Assembly (NCBI RefSeq): GCF_000717245.1
Contig: NZ_JNYQ01000001.1
Span: 124,001-188,000 of the forward strand
Source of the DNA: Kitasatospora papulosa
GTDB lineage: Bacteria > Actinomycetota > Actinomycetes > Streptomycetales > Streptomycetaceae
DNA length: 64,000 bases
Direction of reading: 5' to 3'
Made by a program: the position numbers and the translations under genes. Below are positions 51,591-60,178 of this stretch, piece by piece. The notes below the pieces were generated by a model, which saw only the letters and a list, made by a program, of their open reading frames with translations, did not search any database and was not told the DNA's origin. Within the stretch, counting starts at the first letter, position 1. The number at the start of each line of letters is the position of its first letter.

Positions 51591-52299
51591 CCACCGCATC
51601 CACAACCCGTTCACCCCGGCCAAGCTCGCCACCCTGGGCCAGGCGCTGCACCTGGCGCCCGGGACCCGCGTGCTCGATCTCGCCAGCGGTTCCGGCGAGA
51701 TGCTGTGCACCTGGGCCCGTGACCACGGAGTCACCGGGACCGGGGTGGACATCAGCACGGTGTTCACCGAGGAGGCCCGCGCCCGCGCCGCCGAACTCGG
51801 TGTCGCCGACCGGGTCACCTTCGTGCACGACGACGCCGTCGGCTACGTCTCGGACGAGCCGGTCGATCTCGTCTCCTGCCTCGGCGCGACCTGGATCGGC
51901 GACGGCGCGGCCGGCACGATCGAGCTGCTGGCCAGGAGTCTGCGCCCCGGCGGCCTGATGCTGATCGGCGAGCCGTACTGGCGCCGTGAGGTGCCGGACG
52001 AGGAAACCGCCAGGGCCTGTCACGCAGGCAGCAAGGCGGACTTCCGGCTGCTGCCGGAGCTGGTCGAGCAGTTCGGCGAACTCGGGTACGACGTCGTGGA
52101 GATGGTGCTGGCCGACGGCGACAGCTGGGACCGTTACCAGGCGGCTCAGTGGCTCAACCTGCGCCGCTGGCTCGACCGGAATCCCGGTGACGAGCTGGCC
52201 GCCGAGGTGCGGGCCGAGCTCACCACCGAACCCGCGCGCTACACGCGGTACCAGCGCGAATACCTCGGCTGGGGGGTCTTCGCGCTGATGGCCCGCTGA
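51553..52299 (+). CDS. SAM-dependent class I methyltransferase
   Basis: A 248 aa methyltransferase. Motif I is VLDLASGSGEMLC (residues 38-50), with motif II around GVDISTVFTEEARARA and a post-motif GLMLIGEPYW. The target is unknown. The family is related to UbiE-like small-molecule methyltransferases. It starts at a GTG (MDLPRIFTIRERSHRIHNPF) with AAGGA about ten bases upstream, and its 3' end faces the helicase gene across a shared terminator. Confidence 0.88.
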   Translation: MDLPRIFTIRERSHRIHNPFTPAKLATLGQALHLAPGTRVLDLASGSGEMLCTWARDHGVTGTGVDISTVFTEEARARAAELGVADRVTFVHDDAVGYVSDEPVDLVSCLGATWIGDGAAGTIELLARSLRPGGLMLIGEPYWRREVPDEETARACHAGSKADFRLLPELVEQFGELGYDVVEMVLADGDSWDRYQAAQWLNLRRWLDRNPGDELAAEVRAELTTEPARYTRYQREYLGWGVFALMAR

Positions 52300-52312
52300 C
52301 GGCCTGAACGAC

Positions 52313-52346
52313 GCGGGTCCGGGTGGCGTACGCCGCCCGGACCCGC
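52313..52346. terminator. Bidirectional terminator between methyltransferase and helicase genes
   Basis: A 16-bp stem with one wobble pair (52313-52328 with 52331-52346, GCGGGTCCGGGTGGCG) starting 14 bases after the methyltransferase stop and ending 20 bases from the convergent helicase stop. Confidence 0.72.
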
Positions 52347-52365
52347 GCCCTTTCCCGGCGCGCCC

Positions 52366-54603
52366 TCAGCGCAGGGACTCGGGCAGGTCCTCCCGGTGGA
52401 CGATGCCCAGACGCTGCGTGGCCCGGGTCAGCGCCACGTACAGGTCGCTCGTCCCGAAGCGTCCGGGCTCCACGACCAGCACGTGGTCGAACTCGAGCCC
52501 CTTCGCCTCGCGCGGGCCGAGCAGCACCACGGGACGGGTGAGGTCGGGTTCGGCACCGGCCGTGATCCCGTCGAGCGGTGCCGCGATCTCCTCGTGCAGC
52601 TCACGCGGCGCGATGACCGCGAGGCGGCCCTCCTCGGGCGTCAGCTCCTCCACCGCCCGCGCCACGGCGCCGGCGAGGTCGGCGCCGGAGTCCCTCGTCC
52701 ACGGCGTCTCGCCGGTGGAGCGCACCGAGCCGGGCGGCTCGAAGGACGGGTCCTGGGCGCGGACGACCCGCGCCGCCAGGTCCATGATCTCGGCGGGCGT
52801 ACGGTAGTTGACGCCCAGCCGCACATGCTCGAAGCGGTCCCCGACGTACGGCTCCAGGATGCGGTCCCACGAGCCGATGCCGGCCTCCTCCGAGGTCTGC
52901 GCCGGGTCGCCGACCAGGGTCAGCGACCGGGTCGGCGACCTGCGCATCAGCAGCCGCCAGGCCATCGGCGACAGCTCCTGCGCCTCGTCGACGATGATGT
53001 GGCCGAACGCCCAGGTCCGGTCGGCGGCGGCCCGCTCGGCGGCGCTCCGGTGGTCGGCCTCCTCCTGCCGCTCCGCCATCCGTTCGGCGTCGATGATGTC
53101 GTGCGCGGCCAGGACCTCCGAGTCCTCCTCGTCCTCGAACTCGTAGGTCTCCGAACCCCGCGACAGGTCCAGCACACCCTGCGCGTAGGCGACCCGCTCC
53201 TGGCGCTCCGCCTCGGCGGCGGCCCGCGCGGCGCTGTCGTCGTCCCCGAGCAGCTCGGCCGCCTCGTCCAGCAGGGGGACGTCGGCCGGGGTCCACTCCC
53301 CGTCGCCGGCAGCGCGCCGGATGGCCTCGGCGTCCTCGTCGGGGACGTACACGGGCTCGGCCAGGTAGTCGGCGAGGAACCCCTCGGGGGTGAGCAGCGG
53401 CCACAGTTCGCCGACGGCGGCGTGCACCTCCTCGCTCGTGGCCACGCTCTTGCCGAGCTGGGCGACGTCGTCAGGGCCCAGGAAGTTGGGGCCGCCGTAC
53501 GGGTCCGCGCCGATGCGTTCGGTCAGCTGCCTCGTGAGCGCGTCGATGACGTGGAACGTGAAGTACGGCCGGGCCAGGTTGTGCGGCAGCCGGGTCTCGC
53601 GGGCCGCCTGCCGTGCCTCGTAGGCGATCTCCCAGTCCAGGACAAGGTCACCGTCGTCGTGCGGGATGATCAGGGGTGCGCCGGGCTCGGGCAGTGCCTG
53701 CCGGTCGCGTACGGCGAGGGCCAGCGCCTCGGCCATGTCGGCGCCGCCCTTCACGGCTGCCGCACGGGGGGTGTCCGTGCCCCGGGCGTGGACACCGGGG
53801 AAGAGTTCCGCCTGGGTGGCGAGCATGACGCCGGTCTCGCCGAGCGCGGGCAGCACCTCGCCGATGTAGCGGAGGAAGGCCGGGTTGGGGCCCACGACCA
53901 GGACCGCGCGCTTGGCCAGGAGCTCCCGGTGCTCGTACAGCAGGAAGGCCGCCCGGTGCAGGGCGACCGCCGTCTTGCCGGTGCCCGGCCCTCCCTCGAC
54001 CACGAGGACGCCCCGGTGCGGTGCGCGGATGATGCGGTCCTGCTCGGCCTGGATGGTCCGCACGATGTCGCCCATGCGGCCGGTGCGGGCCGAGCTCAGG
54101 GCGGCGAGCAGCACGGCGTCCCCGCTCGGGTCCTCGAAACCGGTGCGTTCGCGGTCCCCCAGGTCCAGGATCTCGTCGTGCAGCTCGGTCACCGTGCGGC
54201 CCTCGGTGGTGAGGTGCCTGCGCCGGCGCAGCCCCATGGGCGTGTGCCCCGTGGCGAGATAGAAGGGCCGGGCCACCGGGGCGCGCCAGTCGATGAGCAG
54301 GGGCGTGTGGTCGGTGTCGTCCTCACGAATACCGATCCGGCCGATGTGGTGCGCGGCGCCGTCGCGAAGATCGATACGACCGAAGCACAGCGAGCCGTCC
54401 ACCGCGTTCAGGGCGGCGAGCAGGCCGGAACGCTCGGCGACGAGCACATCGCGTTCGAGCCGGGCCTGCAAGCCGTTCCCCACCGGGGTCAACGCGTCCT
54501 CGACGCGCTGAGCGGTGTCCCCGCGCAGCGCGTCGACACGGTCGTAGAGCCGGTCGATGAATTCCTGCTCCTTCTGCAATTCGACGTTTTCGCGAGTTGA
54601 CAA
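52366..54603 (-). CDS. HelD-like superfamily I helicase (RNA polymerase recycling ATPase family)
   Basis: A 745 aa SF1 ATPase. The N-terminal coiled-coil (LQKEQEFIDRLYDRVDAL) inserts into the RNA polymerase secondary channel in HelD relatives. Walker A is GGPGTGKT at 204-211, Walker B HIIVDEAQELSP, and the C-terminal UvrD-type motifs include TLVGDPAQTSEEAG and VALTRATQRLGI. HelD frees RNA polymerase from stalled complexes, and HelR-type members confer rifamycin tolerance. No rifamycin-associated element was found upstream. The start is TTG at 54603, 8 bases after AGGGAG. Use of TTG is unusual. Confidence 0.88.
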   Translation of the reverse strand: MSTRENVELQKEQEFIDRLYDRVDALRGDTAQRVEDALTPVGNGLQARLERDVLVAERSGLLAALNAVDGSLCFGRIDLRDGAAHHIGRIGIREDDTDHTPLLIDWRAPVARPFYLATGHTPMGLRRRRHLTTEGRTVTELHDEILDLGDRERTGFEDPSGDAVLLAALSSARTGRMGDIVRTIQAEQDRIIRAPHRGVLVVEGGPGTGKTAVALHRAAFLLYEHRELLAKRAVLVVGPNPAFLRYIGEVLPALGETGVMLATQAELFPGVHARGTDTPRAAAVKGGADMAEALALAVRDRQALPEPGAPLIIPHDDGDLVLDWEIAYEARQAARETRLPHNLARPYFTFHVIDALTRQLTERIGADPYGGPNFLGPDDVAQLGKSVATSEEVHAAVGELWPLLTPEGFLADYLAEPVYVPDEDAEAIRRAAGDGEWTPADVPLLDEAAELLGDDDSAARAAAEAERQERVAYAQGVLDLSRGSETYEFEDEEDSEVLAAHDIIDAERMAERQEEADHRSAAERAAADRTWAFGHIIVDEAQELSPMAWRLLMRRSPTRSLTLVGDPAQTSEEAGIGSWDRILEPYVGDRFEHVRLGVNYRTPAEIMDLAARVVRAQDPSFEPPGSVRSTGETPWTRDSGADLAGAVARAVEELTPEEGRLAVIAPRELHEEIAAPLDGITAGAEPDLTRPVVLLGPREAKGLEFDHVLVVEPGRFGTSDLYVALTRATQRLGIVHREDLPESLR

Positions 54604-54635
54604 AATCGCTCCCTGCCGGATATGGTGTTTCTAGT

Positions 54636-54726
54636 GGCCCCCTTTGAGGGGCCTTTTCTGTGGGTGCACAGAACGACCCAATATACGTGAGGAAATCCCC
54701 GGTCCGCAATTACGGACCGGGGATTT
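54636..54726. other. Three consecutive hairpins upstream of the helicase gene
   Basis: The 358-base gap between the divergent helicase and ABC genes contains three stems. GGCCCC-CTTTGA-GGGGCC (54636-54653) is followed on the plus strand by TTTT. TTCTGTG-GGTG-CACAGAA (54656-54673) comes next. The third is a perfect 14-bp stem (54693-54706 with 54713-54726, loop CAATTA). On the minus strand a -10-like TATATT lies between the second and third. This could be a structured leader or attenuator of the helicase gene, or a small RNA. It does not match the 6C RNA pattern. Confidence 0.5.
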
Positions 54727-54960
54727 GTCGTATTCGGCGGGCCGAGGATCCGGATCACCGGGGCCATAGGGTTCGGACGGTTGCGGATCCGCCACGCGCG
54801 GCGCTGAGACCGCGCACGGGGCAGGTCCGGTCCGGGGCCCGCCCTCACCTGCCGCCCGCCCTCACGTGCCGTATGTCATGGCCCCGCATTACAGGTGTCA
54901 TACGCACCTGATGACAGAGCGCACTGCCCCCGGCCCCGTTCCGCCGGGAGTGTGGAGTGC

Positions 54961-55887
54961 ATGAACCCCGTCATCGAAACCGTCGGACTGAAACGGAGCT
55001 ACCGCGACTTCGACGCCGTCAAGGGCATCGACTTCACGGTCGCCCGCGGTGAGCTGTTCGCCCTGCTGGGCACCAACGGCGCCGGAAAGACCTCCACCCT
55101 CGAACTCCTCGAAGGCCAGGCCACTCCCACCGGTGGATCGGTCCGGGTGCTGGGCCACGACCCGTTCCGCGAGCGGTCGGCGGTGCGGCACCGCATCGGC
55201 GTGATGCTCCAGGAGGGCGGCTTCCCGCCGGAGCTGACCGTCCTGGAGACCGTACGCATGTGGGCGGGCTGCACCAGCGGCGCCCGGCCCGCCGACGAAG
55301 CCCTCGACATGACCAACCTGTCCGACCGTCGCGCCGTGCGGGTCAAGCAGCTCTCCGGCGGCGAACGCCGGCGCCTCGACCTCTCGCTGGCCCTGCTCGG
55401 ACGCCCCGAGGTGCTGTTCCTCGACGAGCCGACCACCGGCCTCGACGCCCAGTCCCGTCGCGACACCTGGGAACTGATCCGCGAGCTGAAACTCCAGGGC
55501 ACGACCGTGCTCCTCACCACGCACTACCTGGAAGAGGCCGAACAGCTCGCCGACCGGCTGGCGATCATGCACCAGGGGCTCATCGCCACCACGGGCCGCG
55601 TCGCCGACGTCGTGGCCGAACGCCCCGCCCGGATCAGCTTCCGGCTGCCCCAGGACCGCCTCCTCGGTGAGCTGCCCCCGCTCCCGGCCATGGGTGTCAC
55701 CCGGCACGAGACCGTGGGCGGCACGGTCCGGCTGGAGACCAGGGACCTCCAGCGCACCGCCACCGAACTGCTCACCTGGGCCCACCGCACCGGCGTCACG
55801 CTGCACGGCCTCGACGCCCGGTCCGCATCACTGGAAGAGGCCTTCATGGAGATCGCCAAGGGCCTGGACCACGAGGAGACACGATGA
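54961..55887 (+). CDS. ABC transporter ATP-binding protein
   Basis: A 308 aa drug-exporter-type ATPase: Walker A GTNGAGKTS, signature LSGGERRRLDLSLALLG, Walker B VLFLDEPTTGLD and switch LLTTHYLEEAEQLADR. The DrrA-like C-terminal region is present. It begins at the ATG at 54961 and overlaps the permease start by four bases. It forms an operon with the permease and a two-component system (four genes on the plus strand). Confidence 0.92.
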   Translation: MNPVIETVGLKRSYRDFDAVKGIDFTVARGELFALLGTNGAGKTSTLELLEGQATPTGGSVRVLGHDPFRERSAVRHRIGVMLQEGGFPPELTVLETVRMWAGCTSGARPADEALDMTNLSDRRAVRVKQLSGGERRRLDLSLALLGRPEVLFLDEPTTGLDAQSRRDTWELIRELKLQGTTVLLTTHYLEEAEQLADRLAIMHQGLIATTGRVADVVAERPARISFRLPQDRLLGELPPLPAMGVTRHETVGGTVRLETRDLQRTATELLTWAHRTGVTLHGLDARSASLEEAFMEIAKGLDHEETR

Positions 55888-56696
55888 CGACGACCGCGCC
55901 CACCCGCCCCGTGGACACCGCCCCGCCCGTGCGACGCGGCTCCGCGTCCCGCATGGCCGCCCTCGGCCGCGCCGAACTGACCCTGCTGCTGCGCAGCAGG
56001 GCGGCCCTGATCACCGCGCTCCTCGTACCGGCCGTCACGACCTTCTCGATGCGAGGCGTGGTCGACGGCCTCGACCTGGACGGCACCGGCCTCTCGATCG
56101 CCACCGTCCTCCTGCCCGGATCGCTCGGCCTGGCACTGATCTTCTCCGTGTACACGAACCTCGTCGGCGTGTACGTCACCCGCCGCGAAAGCCTCGTGCT
56201 CAAGCGGCTGCGCACGGGCGAGGTGCGTGACTGGGAGATCTTCGCCGGCGGAGCACTCCCCGCCCTGCTGCTCGCGTACGTCCAGTGCGCGCTGCTGATC
56301 ATCGGCCTGACGGTGGTCCTGGACGCACCCGCGCCGGCCGCCCCGCACCTGATGGTCCTCGGCCTGCTCATCGGCGGCGCGATGCTCGTGGCCGCGGGCG
56401 CGCTGACCGCCGCCGTCACCCGCACGGCGGAGAGCGCGCAGTTGACGTTCCTGCCGTTCTGGCTGCTGAGCATGGCCGGCTCCGGGATGTTCGTACCGCG
56501 TGAGATCCTGCCCGGCGTGGTCGGCGACATCAGCGCCTGGCTGCCCTTCTCACCGGTGATGGACCTCCTGCGGGGCGGCTGGACGGGCGACCTCGGCGCC
56601 GCGGACCAGGGCCGCGCGCTGCTCCTCGCCCTGGCCTGGACGGGCCTGGCGGCCCTCGGCGTGCGGCGGTGGTTCCGCTGGGGTCCGCGCGGCTGA
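55884..56696 (+). CDS. ABC-2 type transporter permease
   Basis: A 270 aa permease with six predicted TM helices (LITALLVPAVTTFSM, IATVLLPGSLGLALIFSVYT, ALLLAYVQCALLIIGLTVVL, LSMAGSGMFVPREILPG). It follows an ATG that overlaps the ATPase stop (ATGA). The export substrate is unknown. The linked kinase/regulator pair 60 bases downstream suggests the pump responds to a membrane or drug signal, as in DesKR- and LiaRS-type units. Confidence 0.9.
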   Translation: MTTTAPTRPVDTAPPVRRGSASRMAALGRAELTLLLRSRAALITALLVPAVTTFSMRGVVDGLDLDGTGLSIATVLLPGSLGLALIFSVYTNLVGVYVTRRESLVLKRLRTGEVRDWEIFAGGALPALLLAYVQCALLIIGLTVVLDAPAPAAPHLMVLGLLIGGAMLVAAGALTAAVTRTAESAQLTFLPFWLLSMAGSGMFVPREILPGVVGDISAWLPFSPVMDLLRGGWTGDLGAADQGRALLLALAWTGLAALGVRRWFRWGPRG

Positions 56697-56755
56697 CCCC
56701 GCACCCGGTACGACCCACGTGGTGCGACGGCCGCCGGACGGGGAAGTCGGAGATC

Positions 56756-57973
56756 ATGAGCGTGAGCGTGGAGGACTGGGTGGAACGGCTCGGCGGCCAG
56801 GACGGCCCCGAGCGGTACCGCCGGTACGCGGTGGGCAGCGTCGGATTTCTCGCCCTCACCGAGGTGGGTCTCTGGACGATCTGGATGTTCCAGTCGGACG
56901 GCGACGCCCCCGTCCTGGCGACCGTGGCCGTACTGGGCGCGGTGCACGCCGTGATCCAGTTCATGCTGTGGCGCTCCGCCCTGCGCCACTACCTGACCGC
57001 CGGCCCACGGCCCACCCCGCTCGTCGCGGCGTACACGGCCCTGACGCTGGCCATGGCCACCGTGGGATGCGTACTGCTGGCGACCGGACGCATCGACGAC
57101 GGCGACCTGACGTCCTACCTGGTGTGGCTGCTGATGTTCTGGGCCGGGCCGCCCGCCCTCGCCCTGTCTCCCCGCCGGGGAGCGGCCCTGGTGGCGGTCG
57201 TCGCCGTCGCCGCCCTGGCGGGAGCGGGAGTGGCGGGACTGCCCGGCCCGGCCCTGGTCCTCGCCGTCAGCGCCAGCGTGTTCATGGTGCCGTTCATGGC
57301 CGCCGCGTCCAGGGCGTCCGGCTGGAGCGTCCGGCTGATCGAGCAACTGGCCGCCGCACGCGAGACACAGTCCCGTCTCGCCGTCGCCGAGGAGCGCCTG
57401 CGCTTCGGCCGCGACCTGCACGACGTACTGGGCCGCAACCTCGCGGTCGTCGCGCTCAAGAGCGAACTCGCCGCGCAACTGGCACGGCGCGGACTGCCCG
57501 AGGCCGAGGAGCACATGGTGGAGGTCCAGCGCATCGCGCGGGAGTCCCAGCGCGAGATCCGCTCGGTGGTACGCGGCTACCGCACCGCCGACCTCCACAC
57601 CGAACTCGTCGGAGCGCGCTCCGTCCTGGAGGCCGCGGGCATCGACTGCCGCATCGAGTACGGCCCCGCGGACCGCCTGCCGCCGGACGTGCAGTCCGCC
57701 CTCGGCTGGGTGGTGCGCGAGGGCACGACGAACGTCCTCCGCCACGCACAGGCCGCGACGCGCTGCACGATGGCACTGCGCACCGCGGGCCCGACCACGG
57801 CCCTGCTGGTGCTGGAGAACGACGGCGCGCCCGACACCCCCTCCGGCGGCGGCACGGGCCTGGCGGGGCTGCGGGAACGACTGGCCGGCCCGGGTGGCAC
57901 GCTGACCACCGAACACCAACCGGGCGGCATCTTCCGCCTCACCGCACGCATCCCCTGGGAAGAAGACGCATGA
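56756..57973 (+). CDS. Two-component sensor histidine kinase (DesK-like)
   Basis: A 405 aa membrane kinase. Five or six TM helices (residues about 25-182), then HisKA_3 with H222 in RFGRDLHDVLGRNLA, and HATPase with N box TNVLRHAQAATR and G box GTGLAGLRERLAGPGG. The ATG at 56756 begins MSVSVEDWVERLGG. It follows the ABC permease by 59 bases and overlaps its regulator by four bases (ATGA at 57970). Confidence 0.92.
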   Translation: MSVSVEDWVERLGGQDGPERYRRYAVGSVGFLALTEVGLWTIWMFQSDGDAPVLATVAVLGAVHAVIQFMLWRSALRHYLTAGPRPTPLVAAYTALTLAMATVGCVLLATGRIDDGDLTSYLVWLLMFWAGPPALALSPRRGAALVAVVAVAALAGAGVAGLPGPALVLAVSASVFMVPFMAAASRASGWSVRLIEQLAAARETQSRLAVAEERLRFGRDLHDVLGRNLAVVALKSELAAQLARRGLPEAEEHMVEVQRIARESQREIRSVVRGYRTADLHTELVGARSVLEAAGIDCRIEYGPADRLPPDVQSALGWVVREGTTNVLRHAQAATRCTMALRTAGPTTALLVLENDGAPDTPSGGGTGLAGLRERLAGPGGTLTTEHQPGGIFRLTARIPWEEDA

Positions 57974-58575
57974 TCACGGTCCTGCTGGCCGACGACGAGC
58001 ACCTCATCCGCGGCGCGCTCGCCTCGCTCCTCACCCTGGAGGACGACATCACCGTCGTCGCGCAGGCCGGAACCGGAGACGAAGCACTGGCCATGGCCGT
58101 CGCGCACCGCCCCGACGTCGCCGTGCTCGACCTCCAGATGCCGGGCCTCGACGGCATCGCGGTCGCCACACGACTACGCGAATCCGTGCCCGGCTGCGCC
58201 TCGATGATCGTCACCAGCCACGCCCGGGCAGGAGCCCTGAAGCGCGCCCTGAGTGTGGGGGTGCGCGGCTTCGTGCCCAAGACGGTGTCGGCGCACGAAC
58301 TGGCCCAGATCATCCGCACGGTGCACACCGGCGGCCGCTACGTCGACCAGGAACTCGCCGCCGACGCCATCGCCGCCGGCGAATCACCCCTGACCCCCCG
58401 GGAGGCGGAACTCCTCTCCTATGCCGAGGACGGCGCCCCCGTCGCGGACATCGCCGCCCGCGCCTCGCTCTCCAGCGGGACGGTGCGCAACTACCTCTCC
58501 TCCGCCGCGATGAAGCTGGGCGCGGAGAACCGGCACGTGGCGGCACGTATGGCGCGGGAGCGGGGGTGGCTGTGA
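57970..58575 (+). CDS. LuxR/NarL-type response regulator (DesR-like)
   Basis: A 201 aa regulator. The receiver has phospho-site D54 (VAVLDLQMPGLDG) and the C-terminal HTH is LTPREAELLSYAEDGAPVAD then IAARASLSSGTVRNYLSSA. The short SSGTVRNYLSSA form of the recognition helix is typical of DesR/YvfU relatives. It is translationally coupled to the kinase and probably controls the ABC genes upstream (inference from linkage). Confidence 0.92.
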   Translation: MITVLLADDEHLIRGALASLLTLEDDITVVAQAGTGDEALAMAVAHRPDVAVLDLQMPGLDGIAVATRLRESVPGCASMIVTSHARAGALKRALSVGVRGFVPKTVSAHELAQIIRTVHTGGRYVDQELAADAIAAGESPLTPREAELLSYAEDGAPVADIAARASLSSGTVRNYLSSAAMKLGAENRHVAARMARERGWL

Positions 58576-58657
58576 CGGGGCTTCCGGGTGCCGGAGGGAT
58601 ACGGAACGGCGCGCACTCCCTCGGTCGCCGAGGCGGGTGGACAAGGGAGCCGGCGGC

Positions 58658-59095
58658 TCAACGCGAGGGGTGAACCGGCAGGCCGGTGAGCCTGGGCCGG
58701 GCATCCGGACGCCCGTAGGTCAGTACCTTCGTCAGCGCGTCGCACAGGTCACCGATGACCTCGGCCGACAGGTCGAGCCTCACCTCGATCTCCGCCTCGT
58801 CCAGCTCCAGTTCGTCCAGACAACCGGGATCCAGCGTGACCGTGAGCAGGCTGCCGGCCAGAGCCACCTCCCGGACGCAGCCATAGGCCGTGCACTGGTC
58901 CGGTGTCATCACGCAATAGGTGTCGAGGCCGAGCGAGACGTCCTGCGGGGAGGGCTCACCGACAGGACGCGTGAACAGCAGGAAGAACCCTTCCTCGTCC
59001 TCGTCCTCGTCCTCGTACTCCGCTACGCCCGCCTGCATCTCGCCATCGACGTCGACCTCGGCCGCCACCGCACGGGCCGTGAACCTGTATGCCAT
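58658..59095 (-). CDS. Imm10-like immunity-type protein, orphan
   Basis: A 145 aa acidic protein. The layout MAYRFTARAVAAEVDVDGEM, an acidic stretch, EGFFLLFTRP, then QDVSLGLDTYCVMTPDQ with VREVALAGSLLTVTLD resembles the Imm10 immunity family of polymorphic toxin systems. There is no toxin gene beside it, so it would be an orphan. The match is by pattern memory and may be to an unrelated DUF. It is flanked by unrelated genes. Confidence 0.55.
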   Translation of the reverse strand: MAYRFTARAVAAEVDVDGEMQAGVAEYEDEDEDEEGFFLLFTRPVGEPSPQDVSLGLDTYCVMTPDQCTAYGCVREVALAGSLLTVTLDPGCLDELELDEAEIEVRLDLSAEVIGDLCDALTKVLTYGRPDARPRLTGLPVHPSR

Positions 59096-59240
59096 AGGCC
59101 GGTTCTACCAGGAGTCCCGGACGAGGCCCCACCGCCCGGCGGGCAACGCACACCACGACAGGGCCGGGCCGGGCCGAGACCGCCCGGGCCGGCCCGGCAG
59201 GCTTCCTGCCGGTTGCTCCCTCACGTTGCGGGAACCCCTG

Positions 59241-60104
59241 CTAGCCGGGCTTGATCGAGGCGAGCTGGACGAGCAGGAGCACCAGGCGGTGCGCCTCGGC
59301 GAAGTCGGCGGCGGCGAACACGACCGTCCGACCGCCCTCGGCGCGCGAGACGCCCGGCACGAGCAGCGCCAGGTCGACGGAGAAGGGGCTGAGCATGTCC
59401 ACTTCGACAGTGAGAGGCCCGTCAAGAACCAGTGGCGGGATGTGAGCGCGACGCCCGACCGCCTCGGCCGCGGCGGCACGGAGCCGTTCCCGGGCCTCCT
59501 CCGGGTGCAGGGTGACAGCGGCAGACCCCGCGACGGCCTCCTTGACGGCGACGCCGACCGCGGAGGGGACCAGCTCCTCGAACTCGGCACAGGCGACGTC
59601 GTCACCGCTGAGCATCACGACGGGCACGCCGAAGTGCCCGGCCAAGGCACCGTTGAGGCCGATCTCCCCGAGGGAACGCCCATCCACCCGGACATCGAGC
59701 ACCTCGCCGCTCATGGTGTGCGCGATCACGCCCGGCCCGGCACCGGCACGGGCGTGATAGCCGATCAACAGAACGGCGTCGATGTCACCGTCGAGCCCGG
59801 CGACCATGCCCAGCGGCCTCGGCTTCCCCCGCACCAGCCGCGCCCTGCGATCCATCTGCTCCGGCAGCAGATTGCGGAACGGCCCGTGCGCGTCGGCGAC
59901 CAGGACGTCGGCCGCGGGCTCGGCATCCAGGACACCGGCGACGACGGCATTGGCCTCAGCGGTCATCAACGCCCGGCCGCGTTCGTAGTCGTAGCGGTCG
60001 GGGTTGACCTCGGAGGTGTGGACGATGCCGGAGACGCCCTCCATGTCGACGGAGATGAGTACCTTCAGGGGCTTCGTTTCTTTCATTTCCTTCGGTGCCT
60101 TCAT
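59241..60104 (-). CDS. M55-family D-aminopeptidase (DppA-like)
   Basis: A 287 aa zinc peptidase of the DppA family. Key sites are the metal-binding SVDMEGVSG (residues 18-26), DAHG in VLVADAHGPFRNL, and the GYHARAG and SGDD blocks (LLIGYHARAGA, VVMLSGDDVAC). DppA hydrolyses D-amino acid dipeptides, so a role in D-Ala peptide recycling is likely. The N-terminus has an extra Lys-rich MKAPKEMKETKPLK stretch. It is followed upstream by the SPFH-kinase gene on the same strand, 75 bases apart. Confidence 0.88.
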   Translation of the reverse strand: MKAPKEMKETKPLKVLISVDMEGVSGIVHTSEVNPDRYDYERGRALMTAEANAVVAGVLDAEPAADVLVADAHGPFRNLLPEQMDRRARLVRGKPRPLGMVAGLDGDIDAVLLIGYHARAGAGPGVIAHTMSGEVLDVRVDGRSLGEIGLNGALAGHFGVPVVMLSGDDVACAEFEELVPSAVGVAVKEAVAGSAAVTLHPEEARERLRAAAAEAVGRRAHIPPLVLDGPLTVEVDMLSPFSVDLALLVPGVSRAEGGRTVVFAAADFAEAHRLVLLLVQLASIKPG

Positions 60105-60178
60105 GGAAGGGGGAGCCTAGCGACGAGCCGCGGATCGTGGGCGGGGATGCGCTGCTTACCCTCTCCCGCAGGTCCAGG

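Noticed and set aside
52396..54600. Long plus-strand open frame opposite the HelD-like gene
   Set aside because: Composition of a shadow frame, while the minus strand shows all helicase motifs.
54636..54726. 6C RNA
   Set aside because: The loops lack the runs of six or more cytosines that define that RNA.
54604..54960. Rifamycin-associated element upstream of the helicase
   Set aside because: No inverted repeat close to the GGGGCTTGCGGCAAGCCCC type was found.
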